Under the pieces are notes generated by a model that did not search any database, had not been told where the DNA came from, and saw only the letters and a program-made list of their open reading frames with translations. From Kudoa neothunni (taxonomy: Eukaryota > Cnidaria), in NCBI GenBank assembly GCA_964304625.1, contig OZ199839.1, positions 434,001 through 498,000 of the forward strand: 64,000 nt of DNA, in the 5' to 3' direction. Position numbers and translations under genes: made by a program. Positions 20,885-33,263 of this stretch are shown in pieces (within the stretch, counting starts at the first letter, position 1; each line of letters begins with the position of its first letter).

Positions 20885-23800
20885 ATTGGCATCCCTAAAT
20901 CTTCGGTAGCATTCGGATAAATGCAAATTTTTCTTGTTTTTTTACACAGCAAGAGAAAATTTTAGATCAATATTAATTGCGTCATATAATATTTTAAATT
21001 AAAATCTCATAAAAAGGTTCAGTTATTTATGAAATAAAATTAAAATTTAATAGCAAATTATTACTATTAATTTATAAGATACGTGGACAGTTGGATTAAC
21101 TGATACAAATAATTTTATTCTTAGTGCGAAATTTTTTAATAATTTTTATCCAGATAAGTTAATATTTCGCCAACTGTGATGAAATGACGACGTTTGTATA
21201 AATCTAATAAATTAACATTGATTATACGCTTATTTGGTTTATTAAGGACTTTAAAATCATAATTTGATTCCTTCATCAGAATCAAATTAGTTTAATAGAA
21301 ATAATATTAGTTTCCCAAGATATTCTTTCATATTCAAAAAATACGTTCTTGAAAAGTTTATTTTAATAAACCTTAAACTTGTGGATAAATTGAGTTGATC
21401 CACCCCCTCTTAGTAAAAATTATATTTTTATTCCTTTGTTTTAAGTCAAAAAATTTTCTTCCTGCTCTGATTAATATTATGATAGATTTTTTTCCCAATT
21501 TTAAGTAAAAATAAGTCATACGTAGAAATGCCTGGGAGGACGAAATTTAGGTAGGAATTAATTTATTCGACTGTTTCGTTTAAATATAAAAAATTTTCGA
21601 ATTACTGACGACGAAAAAGTCATGCATACTTACTATTACTAGATCTTAAATAACTGATTTCTAAATTAATTCTCCCCATAATAAATTATTCAATTCCCAA
21701 ATGATGTTTCGTTATTTTTTTTACCACTAAAAAAATGTTACGTTTTTAATTTCCAATTTTAATATTTAACGGAATATGCGTAGAAATTAATATTTGACTA
21801 GTTTTTATTATTAGTTTATTTAGCAGTAAAATAATGTTGAAAAAATAACACGTTTTAATGTGAAATAGAGTAAAAGGAAAGCTTAAAAATTAATAAATAA
21901 TGTTAAACTATTAGTTCTTATAATTTGATCTGCGAAAATTCCACACACCTTTTCTCCAGTGGTTGAGTCTACTGACTAAACACCCAATAAATCATTTATT
22001 GGAGCAACGATCAGACTTTATTGTTTAGTTTTGTCATTTTTTTCAACGGCATATCTTAATTTAAGGAGCATATTCACATATAGGTAGCCGATTTTGAAAA
22101 TAAGAAAAACATCTTTGACTCACAAGCACCATTTTGTTAATATTAACCCTTCTATAAAATAGTTTGAAATCATCATTTATCGTCGTATAGATTATAGTTG
22201 ACAAATAATATATACTTCCTTAAGCTATTCTAGTTTTTTAAGTAATTAACGAATTAACTGGGCAGAGGAATCATTAATAACAATAAATGTAAATATATTT
22301 GAATAAAATACGACAAAATCAATAAAACCTACCTTATAAAATAAAACTTTAATCTTTCAATATTAATTAATAAAATAGATTTCAAACCAAATCAATTTTA
22401 TCATATGAAACTACAAATTTAATTAAAGTAAATTTTCACTGATATAAAAAACTTGTCTTTGTTTTAAACAAGAGTAAAATTAAAAATTAGAAGTTACTTT
22501 AGTTAACATGAAATATGCCGAATATGGCCATTTCATTATTTAAAATAATAATCTTTCATTTTAAAAACCAAATCGCTTATCTTTGAAATAAAAAACATGG
22601 TTTCGTTGAATCATTTTTTCGTAAAAATTAACTAAGAATAAATAATTAGAGTGTAGTTGTTTGTAGAAACACCTCTCGCAGTAAATATCAATAAAAATTA
22701 TTTAAACTGAAAAAAGATATTAGAGCATACAAAATTAATTGTGTTGTAATTATTTATAGCAGAACAAAAAATTAATTTTTACTTAGAAACTATAAGTAGG
22801 ATCTAGGAGAATAGAAAAGCTTTAAGCACATAAAAAATCATGTTTTTTATAGTATTATTGCGAAAAAAAGGGGAAACGAACATTTTTCATTTCCTGAATA
22901 CGTATAGATTAGACATGCAAAAATTATTTTTAGTCAATCAGCAAATAGTGATTTATTAAAAATTTTCAATTATCCGACAGTTATTTGTGGAGGAAACTAT
23001 TTTTTTTTACATCAATCTCCGACTTATCTGCGAAAAAATCTTACCAAAATCATTATATAGAAAATGTGTTAACTTCGACCATTCATGATATGGGAGAGCC
23101 AACTACGAATTAATCAAATCCTATATAATTATTTGACTCATTCATTCCAAAAAATTAAATTTAACAGAATATTTTCAATATTAGAAATGTAACTTGGATT
23201 ATATATAGGGGATGCAGCCATCAATTAGTATAGATAAGGCTGGCATAGTTTAAAACGCAATTTAAGTTTTTTAAAATAAGGAAATATAGTTTTCTGTATC
23301 TATCCGTAACTTATGCACAATAATTCCACTGAATGCGTTAAAAAAATCCTTGCTATAACGAATCAGTCGACGCAAAAGTTGTTGTAACTAATGTTTAACA
23401 TAATAATTAAAATTTAAAAATTTGAATTAAAAAATGCCTAAAGATTTTTAATATTTACTTTTCTATTCAAGAAATGATAATTCATTTAAATCGTAATTAT
23501 AATTTTTTAAATTTGTTTGGGTTAATTTGTGAGAGCAAAAGTATAAAAATAACGAATAAAATTATTTTAATTCAAAAGTATGTTATTTTTCTCCAAATAA
23601 TGTATTAATTTTAAATTATAAAAAGTAATTACATTAAAAATATAAAATAAAAAAGCACTTTGTTATACATAAATATAAAAAAAATCTTACAATTAAATTT
23701 TTTCACGGATTAGTGAATGAAATATTAAAAACTGACGATATCCTCGAACAGTTATGCGATAATAATACACAAAATGAGAACGGTGTACAACGAGAAATTA

Positions 23801-24395
23801 AAATTAATAAAAGTTTTAAATTATATATTCTTTTGATAGCATTAACTAATATTTTTGCATATCAATCATAATAGTTATCTTAAAAAACATTTTGCATTTT
23901 CCAATTATTAACTATATTCTAAAAGTATTTCCTATTTTTCAAAGTAAACAGATCACCGATATTGATTAATAAAAATGTTTCATTACATAATGGCTTCTGC
24001 AAAATGTGCAGAATAAACATATTATGGTGTATGGTTTCGTTAATCCATGTTGATTCAACACATGATTGACCGGAATTATAAAATTTACTTTCACTTTTAA
24101 ATTTGATGACTTGCATAAATATTCTAAATGTATATTTTAAAGACAACAAACAAAATTGAATTGAAAAAGTGGAGTTTTAGGGATTTTTCACTAATCTGCG
24201 TTCTTCTAAACTTGAGTTGTCGTGCAGCGAATCCTTTTAAATTAATGAGGTTTAATTCAAGAGATAAATGTGAAAATTTGCAAATATTTAACCACCTAGA
24301 TTGTAGTAATTCTTTACAAATTTCTCCATAAGGCGGCTAAGTAATTTTCAAAAATCCGCTATCAACTATATATCAACTATATATCAACTATATAT
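20885..24395. other. Gene-free, very AT-rich stretch (~3.5 kb)
   Basis: No exon, transposase or element end was recognised. Composition is more AT-rich than near genes. A TATATCAAC minisatellite (about 24356-24403) lies at its right edge, where a hAT element has inserted. Confidence 0.5.
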
Positions 24396-24403
24396 ATATA
24401 TAT

Positions 24404-25325
24404 CAGGGGTGGCCAGACATGCCCAGATCGGGAGCCAACTTTATGGTTGACCAGATTTTCAAGAGCCACAAGGCATTAAAATCATTTATGTACCTTTTCC
24501 CTGTTTAAAACTTTCATTATTAGAGTATTTTTGGTAAATATTAAAATACAATATTGTAGAATTATAAATATAGAGTTTATAATTTGTTCTGATTCAGTGA
24601 ATAGCTGGAAAACTTGCATATAATTTTTATAGGTCTAATTTATGATGGTTTTTCCAACAAAGTAAATTTGTAGTTATGATCCAAGAAACTTTTTTTTATG
24701 GAAAAGGTCGCAAAAATAAAATATTTTTCATATCTAATCATACATGATTAGATAAAAAATACATTAAAAATTCACGAATAAAGTAATAACAAGGATTTAA
24801 TGCTTTCAAAACATTTGTTTAGAAATTGTTTCTAATGTTACAAGTTTTTTATGTTTCCACATTATCAATGAGCTGACGGTAATCCGGTTCGTACGCTGTT
24901 AACGCTGAACGAATTAGTTCCGTCTGGTGTTCGTTTGTGAGAAAGGGATCTGCGAAGCTTCTATATTACAAACTTCATCGATAAATAAACTCACAACAAT
25001 AAGTTATTCCAAAGATAGAAACAAATGATAGAAACAAGTTTGAGGCGAATTTCTTTAAACTTAGAATATTTAGTTTCTAGAACGTATTTCCTAATGAAAC
25101 TAGTAATAATTCTAAGTTGCATCAAATGTTAAAACTATATAGCGGTTTATAACTATGTTTTCTAATCAAAAATATTATCTAGTTTATGATTAAAAATTTC
25201 ATTCCCTCAATTGATTAAACAATTTAAACTTTATGCTTTTATGAATTAACATGCAGGTTGAATTAAAAAAATTTTTTTTTTCAAGAGTCACATGTGGCTC
25301 GCGAGCCGTGGTTTGGCCACCCCTG
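24404..25325. mobile_element. hAT-type element, 922 bp, non-autonomous
   Basis: Left end CAGGGGTGGCCAGACATGC, right end GTGGTTTGGCCACCCCTG; flanked by ATATATAT on both sides. GAGCCACAAG and GTGGCTCGCGAGCCG lie just inside the ends. No readable transposase. Confidence 0.85.
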
Positions 25326-27393
25326 ATATATATAAAGCTGAAGTGTTTGTGTGTGTCAGCAAGTACGCATGTGCTGTAATTTTTTCTCCATATAGAGAGA
25401 CATTTAAGAAATTTGTTAAGAATCATAAAGTTTCAAAAAATCATTAAATCGTTATCACACTTCCAAATGTCCCCAAAAGTGTTTAGAAAATGGTGATTTT
25501 GTCGATTCAAAGTTTATTTATCGGATTACTAAAATTCAACAATAGGATAAACACCTGCTTATGACCTGCTAATGGTCGGTTGAAGTTAACTTTTCTCCTT
25601 ATATACTTTATAAAATTTAAATTAAGCGATATCATCTGACTTTTCATATAATGTTGGCGTTTCTAATTGGGTGTTTATACAAATACACTCCTTATTTGTG
25701 GAGTTTTAACGTATTTGACTTGATAAGTATATTTGAAAATTTCTATTAATGGTTTTAGACACGATAAAAAATTTATATATGTTTCATGAATAACGAATTG
25801 GTGGAGAACGTTAAAATTACATTGATTGAAGCATCATAATGGAAATACTGCGCCCATAGATTCCATTGAAATCGTCCGCTAAGTTTAACTTTCTGTGATT
25901 AAATTCAATGCAAGTGGTTGTACTTTTATTTCACCCAATTATTTAAATTAAATTATTTATGTTGAATTTGGCGCTATTTTTAGCAATATCAATTAGTTTT
26001 ATACGTTTTCTCCTATCTCTATTGCTTTTTCTATTTATTTGTCTCCCGTAAGCAGTGGTGCACAAACTTTCTGAGCCGGTCCAGAATTCTACTTTGAAAA
26101 ATCCCAGGATTTTATAAAATAACGTTTTATATATATCACACTTTAAGGGAATTTAAATAATTCGGGGATGCAAATTAAATACGATATTGACGTTAAATTA
26201 TTTAGTTTTGGAGCCGAGCCCCGAAATTTTTTAATGAACGCCGGGATTGGCACACCCCTTCACACCCCTTCACAGAAATGATCATAATTTAATTTCATAT
26301 TCACAATCGTTAAAGTATAATGCTTAAAAAATTTTTGTTAGTTTGATTGAATCTATAGGTTAATCGGAAATATTAATACCTTTTTTGAATGTTATTAAAA
26401 AAATTTTCAGTGCTTATTACTCCAAAGCAACGTTTGGAAGTTCCCGTTAGTATTTTTTTAAAAGAAAATTACATAACAATAAAAACACTTTGGGTTTCAT
26501 CAATTAAAAATACATATCAATACGTTTAAACAATTCAACACCTGCCGAAACTTTAATAGACAACAACTGGCCCAATTTTATATAACAATAGATTATACAT
26601 CAATTGGGGGTGATATTGGAGCTGTTTAGTGTATTCTCCGAATATTATTCGCACGTAAAATTACATCATCAATATTCAATATTGTATCAGGCTTAATAGA
26701 TATTGATTACTGTTGCACCTGGGAATTCACCAGTGATTATCAAAATTATATCTAACAAGCAAAGCCACTTAATATAACTAAGATAAATGTTTTACAGGCA
26801 CTCACATTAAATATTAAACTTAATCTTATTCCTGAATTTAGAATTTATATATCCCATTGATTAAAATACCATAGATTTGTACTAAATTAAAATCATTCCA
26901 TAATTTTTAATAATATCAATCGGTTGAATTTATTATCAGATAAAATTTGACACGACAATTATTCGTGAAATCTTATGTAATCGTTTTATCCCCAACAAAT
27001 CGATAAAATTTCAGCTGTACCCCACATCACACTCCAACTAATTATAGTCGCTATTTAAAAATTTTGTGCATATTATAATCGACATTTCATAATTTTCGTG
27101 ACAGCTTCGGTGATTTGTTGTGATATTGGTTTCTATGGTGATATTGTATTTGGCTTAGCATTAAAATTAATGTAGAAAATTTTTAATCTACACAGCGTTT
27201 TATTATTATATTGATCATTCATCAATATTATCCCACGTCCGACATATAGCAAACAATTTAAGTGATGCGTTTTACGATGTTTTTCTCTAGATGTTCTCTA
27301 ATTTTAATATGGTCGAGCAATTATCACCATAGCGACGATCCGTTTGTTATCTAATTATAAACCAAATTTAAGAATTAAATTACAACATTGGTA
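25326..27393. other. Gene-free stretch with a probable hAT MITE
   Basis: AT-rich. A probable decayed hAT MITE lies at about 26053-26270, starting CAGTGGTGCACAAACTTTC and ending near GGATTGGCACACCCCTT, with the last 10 bases tandemly repeated; its target duplication is not clear. The rest is the 5' flank of the mucin-like gene. Confidence 0.45.
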
Positions 27394-28506
27394 ATGCTAC
27401 AAGTGAGGCTATACATAGTTTGGGGGATAGTACTTTTTTCAACAGGAAAAGTATTTATAAGCACAGGTACCGATTAGATATGCTGCCACCACATATAGAT
27501 GATGGCAGATTTCACTTGGGTGGAATGTGAAGTGTTTAATGTTGGGATGATTATTTTCTGAGGTCATGTCATTTATGTATATGATCGAGTGGCCCAACAA
27601 AAACAAACTTCTAACTCATTTAATATTGTTTATTTATAGATACGGCTTTGGTTGATGATCCAGTTCTAACAGCAGATAAAACGAATAATGGTATCCAAAT
27701 TGAATTGCATTTTATGTATTATAATTAACACGGAAAACCCCACAGTTGACAGATCAAATCCCAATCAACCTACACCTCCAGAAAACAATCCAAACCAAGA
27801 CAATCCTCTATTTGATGACAACAATGACAATGTTGTCATGTTTGATGCGGATGAGGCCAAGACAACCACATCCATTACTGGTATAATACATCCAACTTTA
27901 TTTATGTACCGATATCAATTGATTGAATTTTCTCAAAGTCACCACATCAGAAACTTTGCCAAAGACCGATAATACAACCTCTAGCGAGTCTATTGCAAGC
28001 AGCCCAATAACAAGTAATAATTATTTATTTTAACATCTCATCTAATTTATATAGCTCACAGTCCAACCGAGAGTTCTACAGAAGGTATGATATTATATTG
28101 GGTTAATAGGGTGGTGATGGTTGAATAAATAATTTTCGTGTATACAGATGAAACCACAACACCGTCAACCAATAGCGCAAGCAGTGACGCATCCAATAAC
28201 ACAACCAAAAGTACATCCAATAACACAACCAACAATACATCCAATAACACAACAGAAACTATCTCTGTAACAACAACAACAGTAGATATCGGCAACAATA
28301 CAACCACTTCGCCTCAACTTTCGCCCAGGGTAAAGAAAATTATTCTTGGTACACTCATTGGTAGTTTTGGTTTTGTACTTGTGGCCACTTGGATTTTTGT
28401 GTGGTCATTCAAGAGAAGACGTGCATACACTCCTATCAATACTAGAGATGGTCGTTACGGAGATATTGACGATGAAGAAAATATTGTTCGACCCAGCCCT
28501 AAATAG
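27394..28506 (+). CDS. Mucin-like type I membrane glycoprotein
   Basis: Six exons (27394-27466, 27640-27690, 27746-27880, 27939-28013, 28055-28084, 28148-28506) sum to 723 nt, giving 240 residues, with GT..AG at every junction. Residues 1-24 look like a signal peptide (MLQVRLYIVWGIVLFSTG). The ectodomain is rich in Thr, Ser, Asn and acidic residues. It contains about three 24-nt repeats encoding SNNTT-type units (28189-28260), giving many N- and O-glycosylation sites. One membrane span (IILGTLIGSFGFVLVATWIF) is followed by a stop-transfer KRRR and a 30-residue cytoplasmic tail with YTPINTRDGRYGDIDDEE. No known family was recognised. Likely a cell-surface coat protein; function is inferred only from architecture. 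Confidence 0.8.
28189..28260 (+). repeat. 24-nt coding tandem repeat in mucin-like gene
   Basis: About three head-to-tail copies of a unit beginning ACATCCAATAACACAACC, each encoding a T-S-N-N-T-T type segment with an N-glycosylation sequon. Confidence 0.8.
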
Positions 28507-28671
28507 ACTATTGTGTTAATTACTACCAATAATACACAGTTGATTCTTAACTGCCAATGTTTGATCGTTATTCTTTGTGGTTGATTTTTATCCTAATTTA
28601 ACCGTGTATATTAATGGATATGGTGGCCTTAAAGTTAGATTAACTTTCTAAGTAACAATTAATCAGAATCT

Positions 28672-29837
28672 CTCGGAGTATAACTGAGGTCCATTTGAAC
28701 CCCAGAGTTTTTTCTGCAATTTCGTTTAACACTAGTGTTTTCTATCAATCTATAAAATTATAATCTTAAGAAATGTGTTTTTTCCAATGCTTGCGCCTCT
28801 ATGCATGTTCCTATGCAAATAGGACGATTGATTATTTTAAAATGACTGATACTGGAATTCGTTAGTAACTCCACAAACAAAGTATACACGTTGGATCTAC
28901 CAGTGTGTATAAATGTTAAGTCATATCTTGCTGGCTTACTTTTTATATATTGTCTAAAGGAGCGGTTGCCTCTAAATGAAACCAATTGCTCATCAAGACA
29001 AACATTTTCTCCGAGATCATAAGTTTTGTTCATCACGTTGACCCAAATGTTGGTTCATATTTCTTTATTTGGGTAAAAATTTTCGTGTAGCGACCGTTTT
29101 TCCCTAGTTTCCGCGTTATCCAAGTGGAGCGCTCTTGTCAGCTGCCTAAATTTGCACAAGGACAAAAGATCTTTGTATATCCTCCTACCTCCCTCACAAC
29201 TAAAAATTTCAACATGAACTCTTGCCTATCCTTATGTATGGATAGTCATGCATAATAAACAGCCAATAAGACCATGCATTTCATAAACATAAACATCTTT
29301 TCATTTATTCCCATAATGATTCTTATCGCACTGATTGGTATATTTAATTGTTTGTTCCATTAGTTCAATTTGGAAGAAATAATGAAAACATCCTGTAATA
29401 CTAAAGATCCATTTTGTGACGTATAAAATCACACCTTGAAAAAAATTATTGTTATTTTCTGCCGCCATCTTGGTTTTCTTTGGTTTGATTGCACCAAATA
29501 AATTGGTGTCTTTTTCCATAAGCGAATCGTTATTTTCATCAGATACGAGATGTTCAACATTCTTATCACAGGCGGTTTCCTTCAAGTACACTAGGTTGGA
29601 TGTTTCATTTCTATTAGTGTCAATACAATCCCCGCTACTTTCCAAAATGAAATCCATGTTTTATACACCACAAACTTGCATATTGACGCGTGTGCGTAGA
29701 AGAAATATATTTAGATTTTGGTATGTAAAATATGTTTAAATTCAAATCCCACTTAAAAATTAATGTAAATAATAATATACCCTAAAAATATCGAAAAAAA
29801 TTCGGGGGTCCATTTGGACGCCAATTATACTCCGAAG
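28672..29837 (-). mobile_element. piggyBac-type element, internally deleted
   Basis: Ends TCTCGGAGTATAACTGAGG and, on the right, the inverted AATTATACTCCGAAGA, each followed inward by a box related to GGGGTCCATTTGGACCCC. Minus-strand frames: an acidic N-terminus at 29301-29657, ending with FFQIELMEQTIKYTNQC at the start of the DDE_Tnp_1_7 domain, then DLGENVCLDEQLVSFRGNRS near 28940-29020, which carries a conserved catalytic-Asp block. The sequence between and after is missing. TTAA is not directly adjacent to the ends as read. Confidence 0.75.
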
Positions 29838-30434
29838 ATGTTTTTATTATAAAAATTGCTATGACATGAAAATTCCAACAAATCTATTCTACTAAAGATA
29901 AACAATGTTTTACGAGAATACAAGAAGCTTGAATTCTAATCATTATATAACGGCTGAGAAAACAGGATGGCAATCTCGTTTGAAGTCCAAATGGACCCCA
30001 GATTATTAAGAGCTATAAACAAAGCCAGACAAAATATTTGAACACTGTTTTCCACACATTTTTTGATACAAGTCGGTGGAAGGGTTATTATTATTGCTGA
30101 AAAGAAATGGGGAAATTTATAGTGGTATTTGTGAAGGGATAAATTACACATTGTCGAAAAATTGTCTACTGTAGTATATTAATAAAAATAATTTAAATAC
30201 TGTGTATACATATACATATGATATAATAATGTTATCTTTCAGTTATTTTTTTTATATAAAAGTGAGTATATTTTTATCTGCAAATAATACCTGTCATTAG
30301 CCTTACCAAATGCAGCTTGTTATATTGCCACTTTTAAAGTATTTCACCTTAAATCGTCAAAATCACTACTTGAATAATAAATATGTTTATTTTAAAACAA
30401 CAAAATATCATTTTAAAGTGGATATGACTCGATT
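29838..30434. other. Intergenic stretch with a further piggyBac-like palindrome
   Basis: Contains GAAGTCCAAATGGACCCC near 29973-30000, a third copy of the box seen in the neighbouring piggyBac element; it may be a solo end. Nothing else recognised. Confidence 0.4.
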
Positions 30435-30778
30435 TCAGTCATAAGTCAAACTGTGAAGAGAGGCTAATTTAATGAAAACATTATTTTTACCATGATTCAA
30501 TAAATGGAAATTATTCCCGGGAACATTCCATCTAACTCTCTTGATAATGTCTCTGGAATAATCGGAACTTTGAGTAAAATAGAACGTTTTCGTTATCAAA
30601 TTAACCAATTAAATTGTTTGATCGAATTTAAGACTTCGATGATCTTTTCTCGTGGTGTCAACGGTACTGAGTCGTTTAAATGACTTTGATCCGGTTTAAA
30701 GCTATTTCTCTATCCAATAACAGTTAAGGCTTTGATAAGAGGTTATTTCAACTTCATAGCCAGATTATTCATGATCAT
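30435..30778 (-). CDS. Predicted small protein, three exons, unknown function
   Basis: Hand-assembled from GT..AG junctions: 30753-30778, 30606-30707 and 30435-30567. The exons total 261 nt (86 residues), or 234 nt if a possible 27-nt intron in the last exon is removed; all versions stay in frame. Introns are 45 and 38 nt, matching the size class of this genome. The product contains SVPLTPREKIIEVLNSIKQF and DYSRDIIKRVRWNVPGNNF, which look protein-like, but I recognise no family. Upstream exons cannot be excluded. This is an ab initio prediction. Confidence 0.4.
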
Positions 30779-30890
30779 TCTAAACAGATTTGTAAATAAT
30801 GACCTAAAGATTAAATTTACCTTAGAAAATACTACATTTAATATTATTTAAAAATGATAAATCCTGAGAAATTTCAGGGTCGTGCTATAA

Positions 30891-31129
30891 CAATGTTTCC
30901 CAGTATGGGACCCACGCACAAACTTCAGGGGTCCGTGAAGCTTTAACTCAAAAAATAGGTCATCAGTACATTCTTGGATGTAATAAAGGCCGAATTTAAA
31001 AACATAATTTTGGTAAAATAATATTATAAATATTATTATTGATAAATAAAAATATATATTTAAAGGATGTGCTATTCAGTTACCTTAGCTAGTTGGGAAT
31101 TCTCAAACTAAAAGGGTTGGGAAACACTG
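30891..31129. mobile_element. hAT-type MITE, 239 bp
   Basis: Ends CAATGTTTCCCAGTATGGG and GGTTGGGAAACACTG. Flanks TGCTATAA and TGTTATAC agree at 6 of 8 positions. Same family as the elements at 39540 and (one end only) 17618 and 54574. Confidence 0.75.
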
Positions 31130-32128
31130 TGTTATACCGAAATGGGGATTTGTCTGTATTTAATCAGAAAAATTCAAAACTGCAAACTACTAGCTGGTCC
31201 GGCTATAAATTGGATAAATTTAGAAGGAACAAAATAGGTATAATATTTTACAGTGCAAGGTTCATTTTGTAGGTAAAATTATTGTCCGTCTATGATTTTA
31301 AACTGCTAAATACCTTATAAATATGGGCTGAAATTTTATTTGAATTTACCACTTTAACTTTATCTTTTTTACAGGAAACAAAACATTAAAATCAAATATT
31401 TATGCTCCGTAAACGGGAAAAAACTTTTACACCTGGCCTGCTACATTATGTTAAAATATGGAAAATATCCCTGGTTTTGTAAACCAACGAAAGGGAACAG
31501 TTGAATTAAGGGATGTAACTATTCATACAGGAAAATTAAAATTAATTGTATGCTCGCGTGGTTGTCGTTTTTATATTTTACAGCTCCAATGTATAATGTA
31601 TAATCTATAATGTAAAGGTGGTACTCGCAGTTAGTATCTTTGAATCTGTTATATTTAATTCATTGATTTCTCGCTTCGCTACTGCGTTCTTGAGGACCAG
31701 AAATAATGAAATATAGCGGAGTCTAAAAAATTATAAATACGCCCAAAATTTGTTAGTAAGAGTAGCTGGGGTAAAAAATTCACATTGCTAAAACATACAT
31801 GTCGTTCAAGATTAAAATTTACAATACAAATACAAATAGCCCTGGGCAAAAGACGATGGTTTAAAAAATTGCGCTATAACGATCCCCTAACGAATTACAC
31901 CAGACAGAAAATTCTGATATAATTAACAAAATAAAATCAATTATATTTGTGAATGTATATTTTGAAAACCGATCTAATATATTGTCAAATGGCGCTACTT
32001 GAAAGTCTTCAACATGTGAAACGTATTTCTCGGAAAAAATATATTCGGTTTAAATATGATTGAAACGTTTGTCGTTTGCGTGTAGAATAAAAAGGTGGAA
32101 ACGTATTAAATTAAAAAATATGCTAATT
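31130..32128. other. Gene-free stretch
   Basis: AT-rich sequence with no supported exon, RNA or element; its right end is the 3' flank of SPRTN. Confidence 0.5.
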
Positions 32129-33263
32129 TTAACCTTGGATGAAATCATCATCACTATCGTTATTGATCACAACAAATTCTTCTGGGGTTGATTTAAAAAA
32201 TAAGGGCACATACACTTGGAACGTTGGCTGATCATCGTGTATTATTATTGTTGATGGTTGTTGTTGTTGTTGTTGTTGTTTTGGTTTAAAAAAATTATTC
32301 ATATCACTTGCAGCAACTACATTATTCGGTTTAGTGTTGGAACATTTTTTTGAAGGTTTGGATGAGGGAGCTTTCTTTGGTTTATCTGGTTCAGAAACCT
32401 TAAGGTTTAAAGAATTAAAAATCAGTCCAAATTAAAATAGTCTACTTTGATGAATTTTCCATTGCATTTTGAAGCATGATCAGCCCACCAGTTATCATTC
32501 GGACCTGGTGCCCTGTTCATAGCACGTTTAACGTAGCCATAAAATGGAGATCTAAATTGGCATGGTCCATCACATCTCCACCAATGTCTCCTATAGTGTG
32601 AAACTTCATTGTGAAATGAGTGATAGATCTACATTAAATATAAAGTATTAAATATGTCATTATTAAATTTATATATTCATCACTGTTATATTGGTACCAG
32701 CCAAAGTGTTAATACGATGCATGTGGCTACGAAAATCAGGACCATGAGACTCCCTGTCCTACAATCCACCAATGCTTAATACAATTGTCTTTCAACAACA
32801 ATACTTTTGTGTTTGCTGTTACAAAAAGATATGCATGTATCATTTCATGCTAAAAATAATTATATCTAATGACGCAAAATAAAATGGTGACAAACCAATA
32901 ATGTTTGTATAATATCTTTTCGAGGTCGATATTTCAATAAAGGCTCCGAAAGTTTTATACAACAATACTTTGAACGATACGTGTACATACAGAGACCAGC
33001 GCATCTATATGTCAAAAAATTGTGACATATTGTATCAATGTGAATTACAAAGTCATTCTACTACTCCATTTCACCTCAACCGAATCAAGTTTTCCATAAA
33101 AATAAGCTTTATTGAACTGAATAAATAAGTTATGAATATCTGGATTGGCGTCCAGCAACTCAAAACTTGGGTCTACCAATGATTTGGTAGGAGTAATATG
33201 CATGTCTTTCAAGGAGAGTTCAATAGCTTTATTGAGATCATGATCAAATTGATCGAAACTCAT
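32129..33263 (-). CDS. SPRTN: SPRTN/Spartan, DNA-protein crosslink protease
   Basis: DNA-dependent metalloprotease that cleaves proteins crosslinked to DNA during replication. The N-terminus is MSFDQFDHDLNKAIELSL, then SFELLDANPDIHNLFIQFN and VEVKWSSRMTLCAGLC match the SprT-like domain. The zinc protease motif HEMIHAYLF (HExxH) is intact, followed by SHGPDFRSHMHRIN and the Zn-binding WWRCDGPCQFRSPFYGYVKR. The product is about 300 residues; introns are about 45 nt. Near the C-terminus is a glutamine run and ASDMNNFFKPK, which resembles the PCNA-binding PIP box but lacks its Gln. The ubiquitin-binding UBZ finger of vertebrate SPRTN is absent. The protein ends in an acidic NDSDDDF. Confidence 0.93.
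32252..32281 (-). repeat. CAA (poly-Gln) microsatellite in SPRTN
   Basis: A TTG run on the plus strand encodes a run of Gln on the minus strand, inside the low-complexity tail of SPRTN. Confidence 0.85.
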
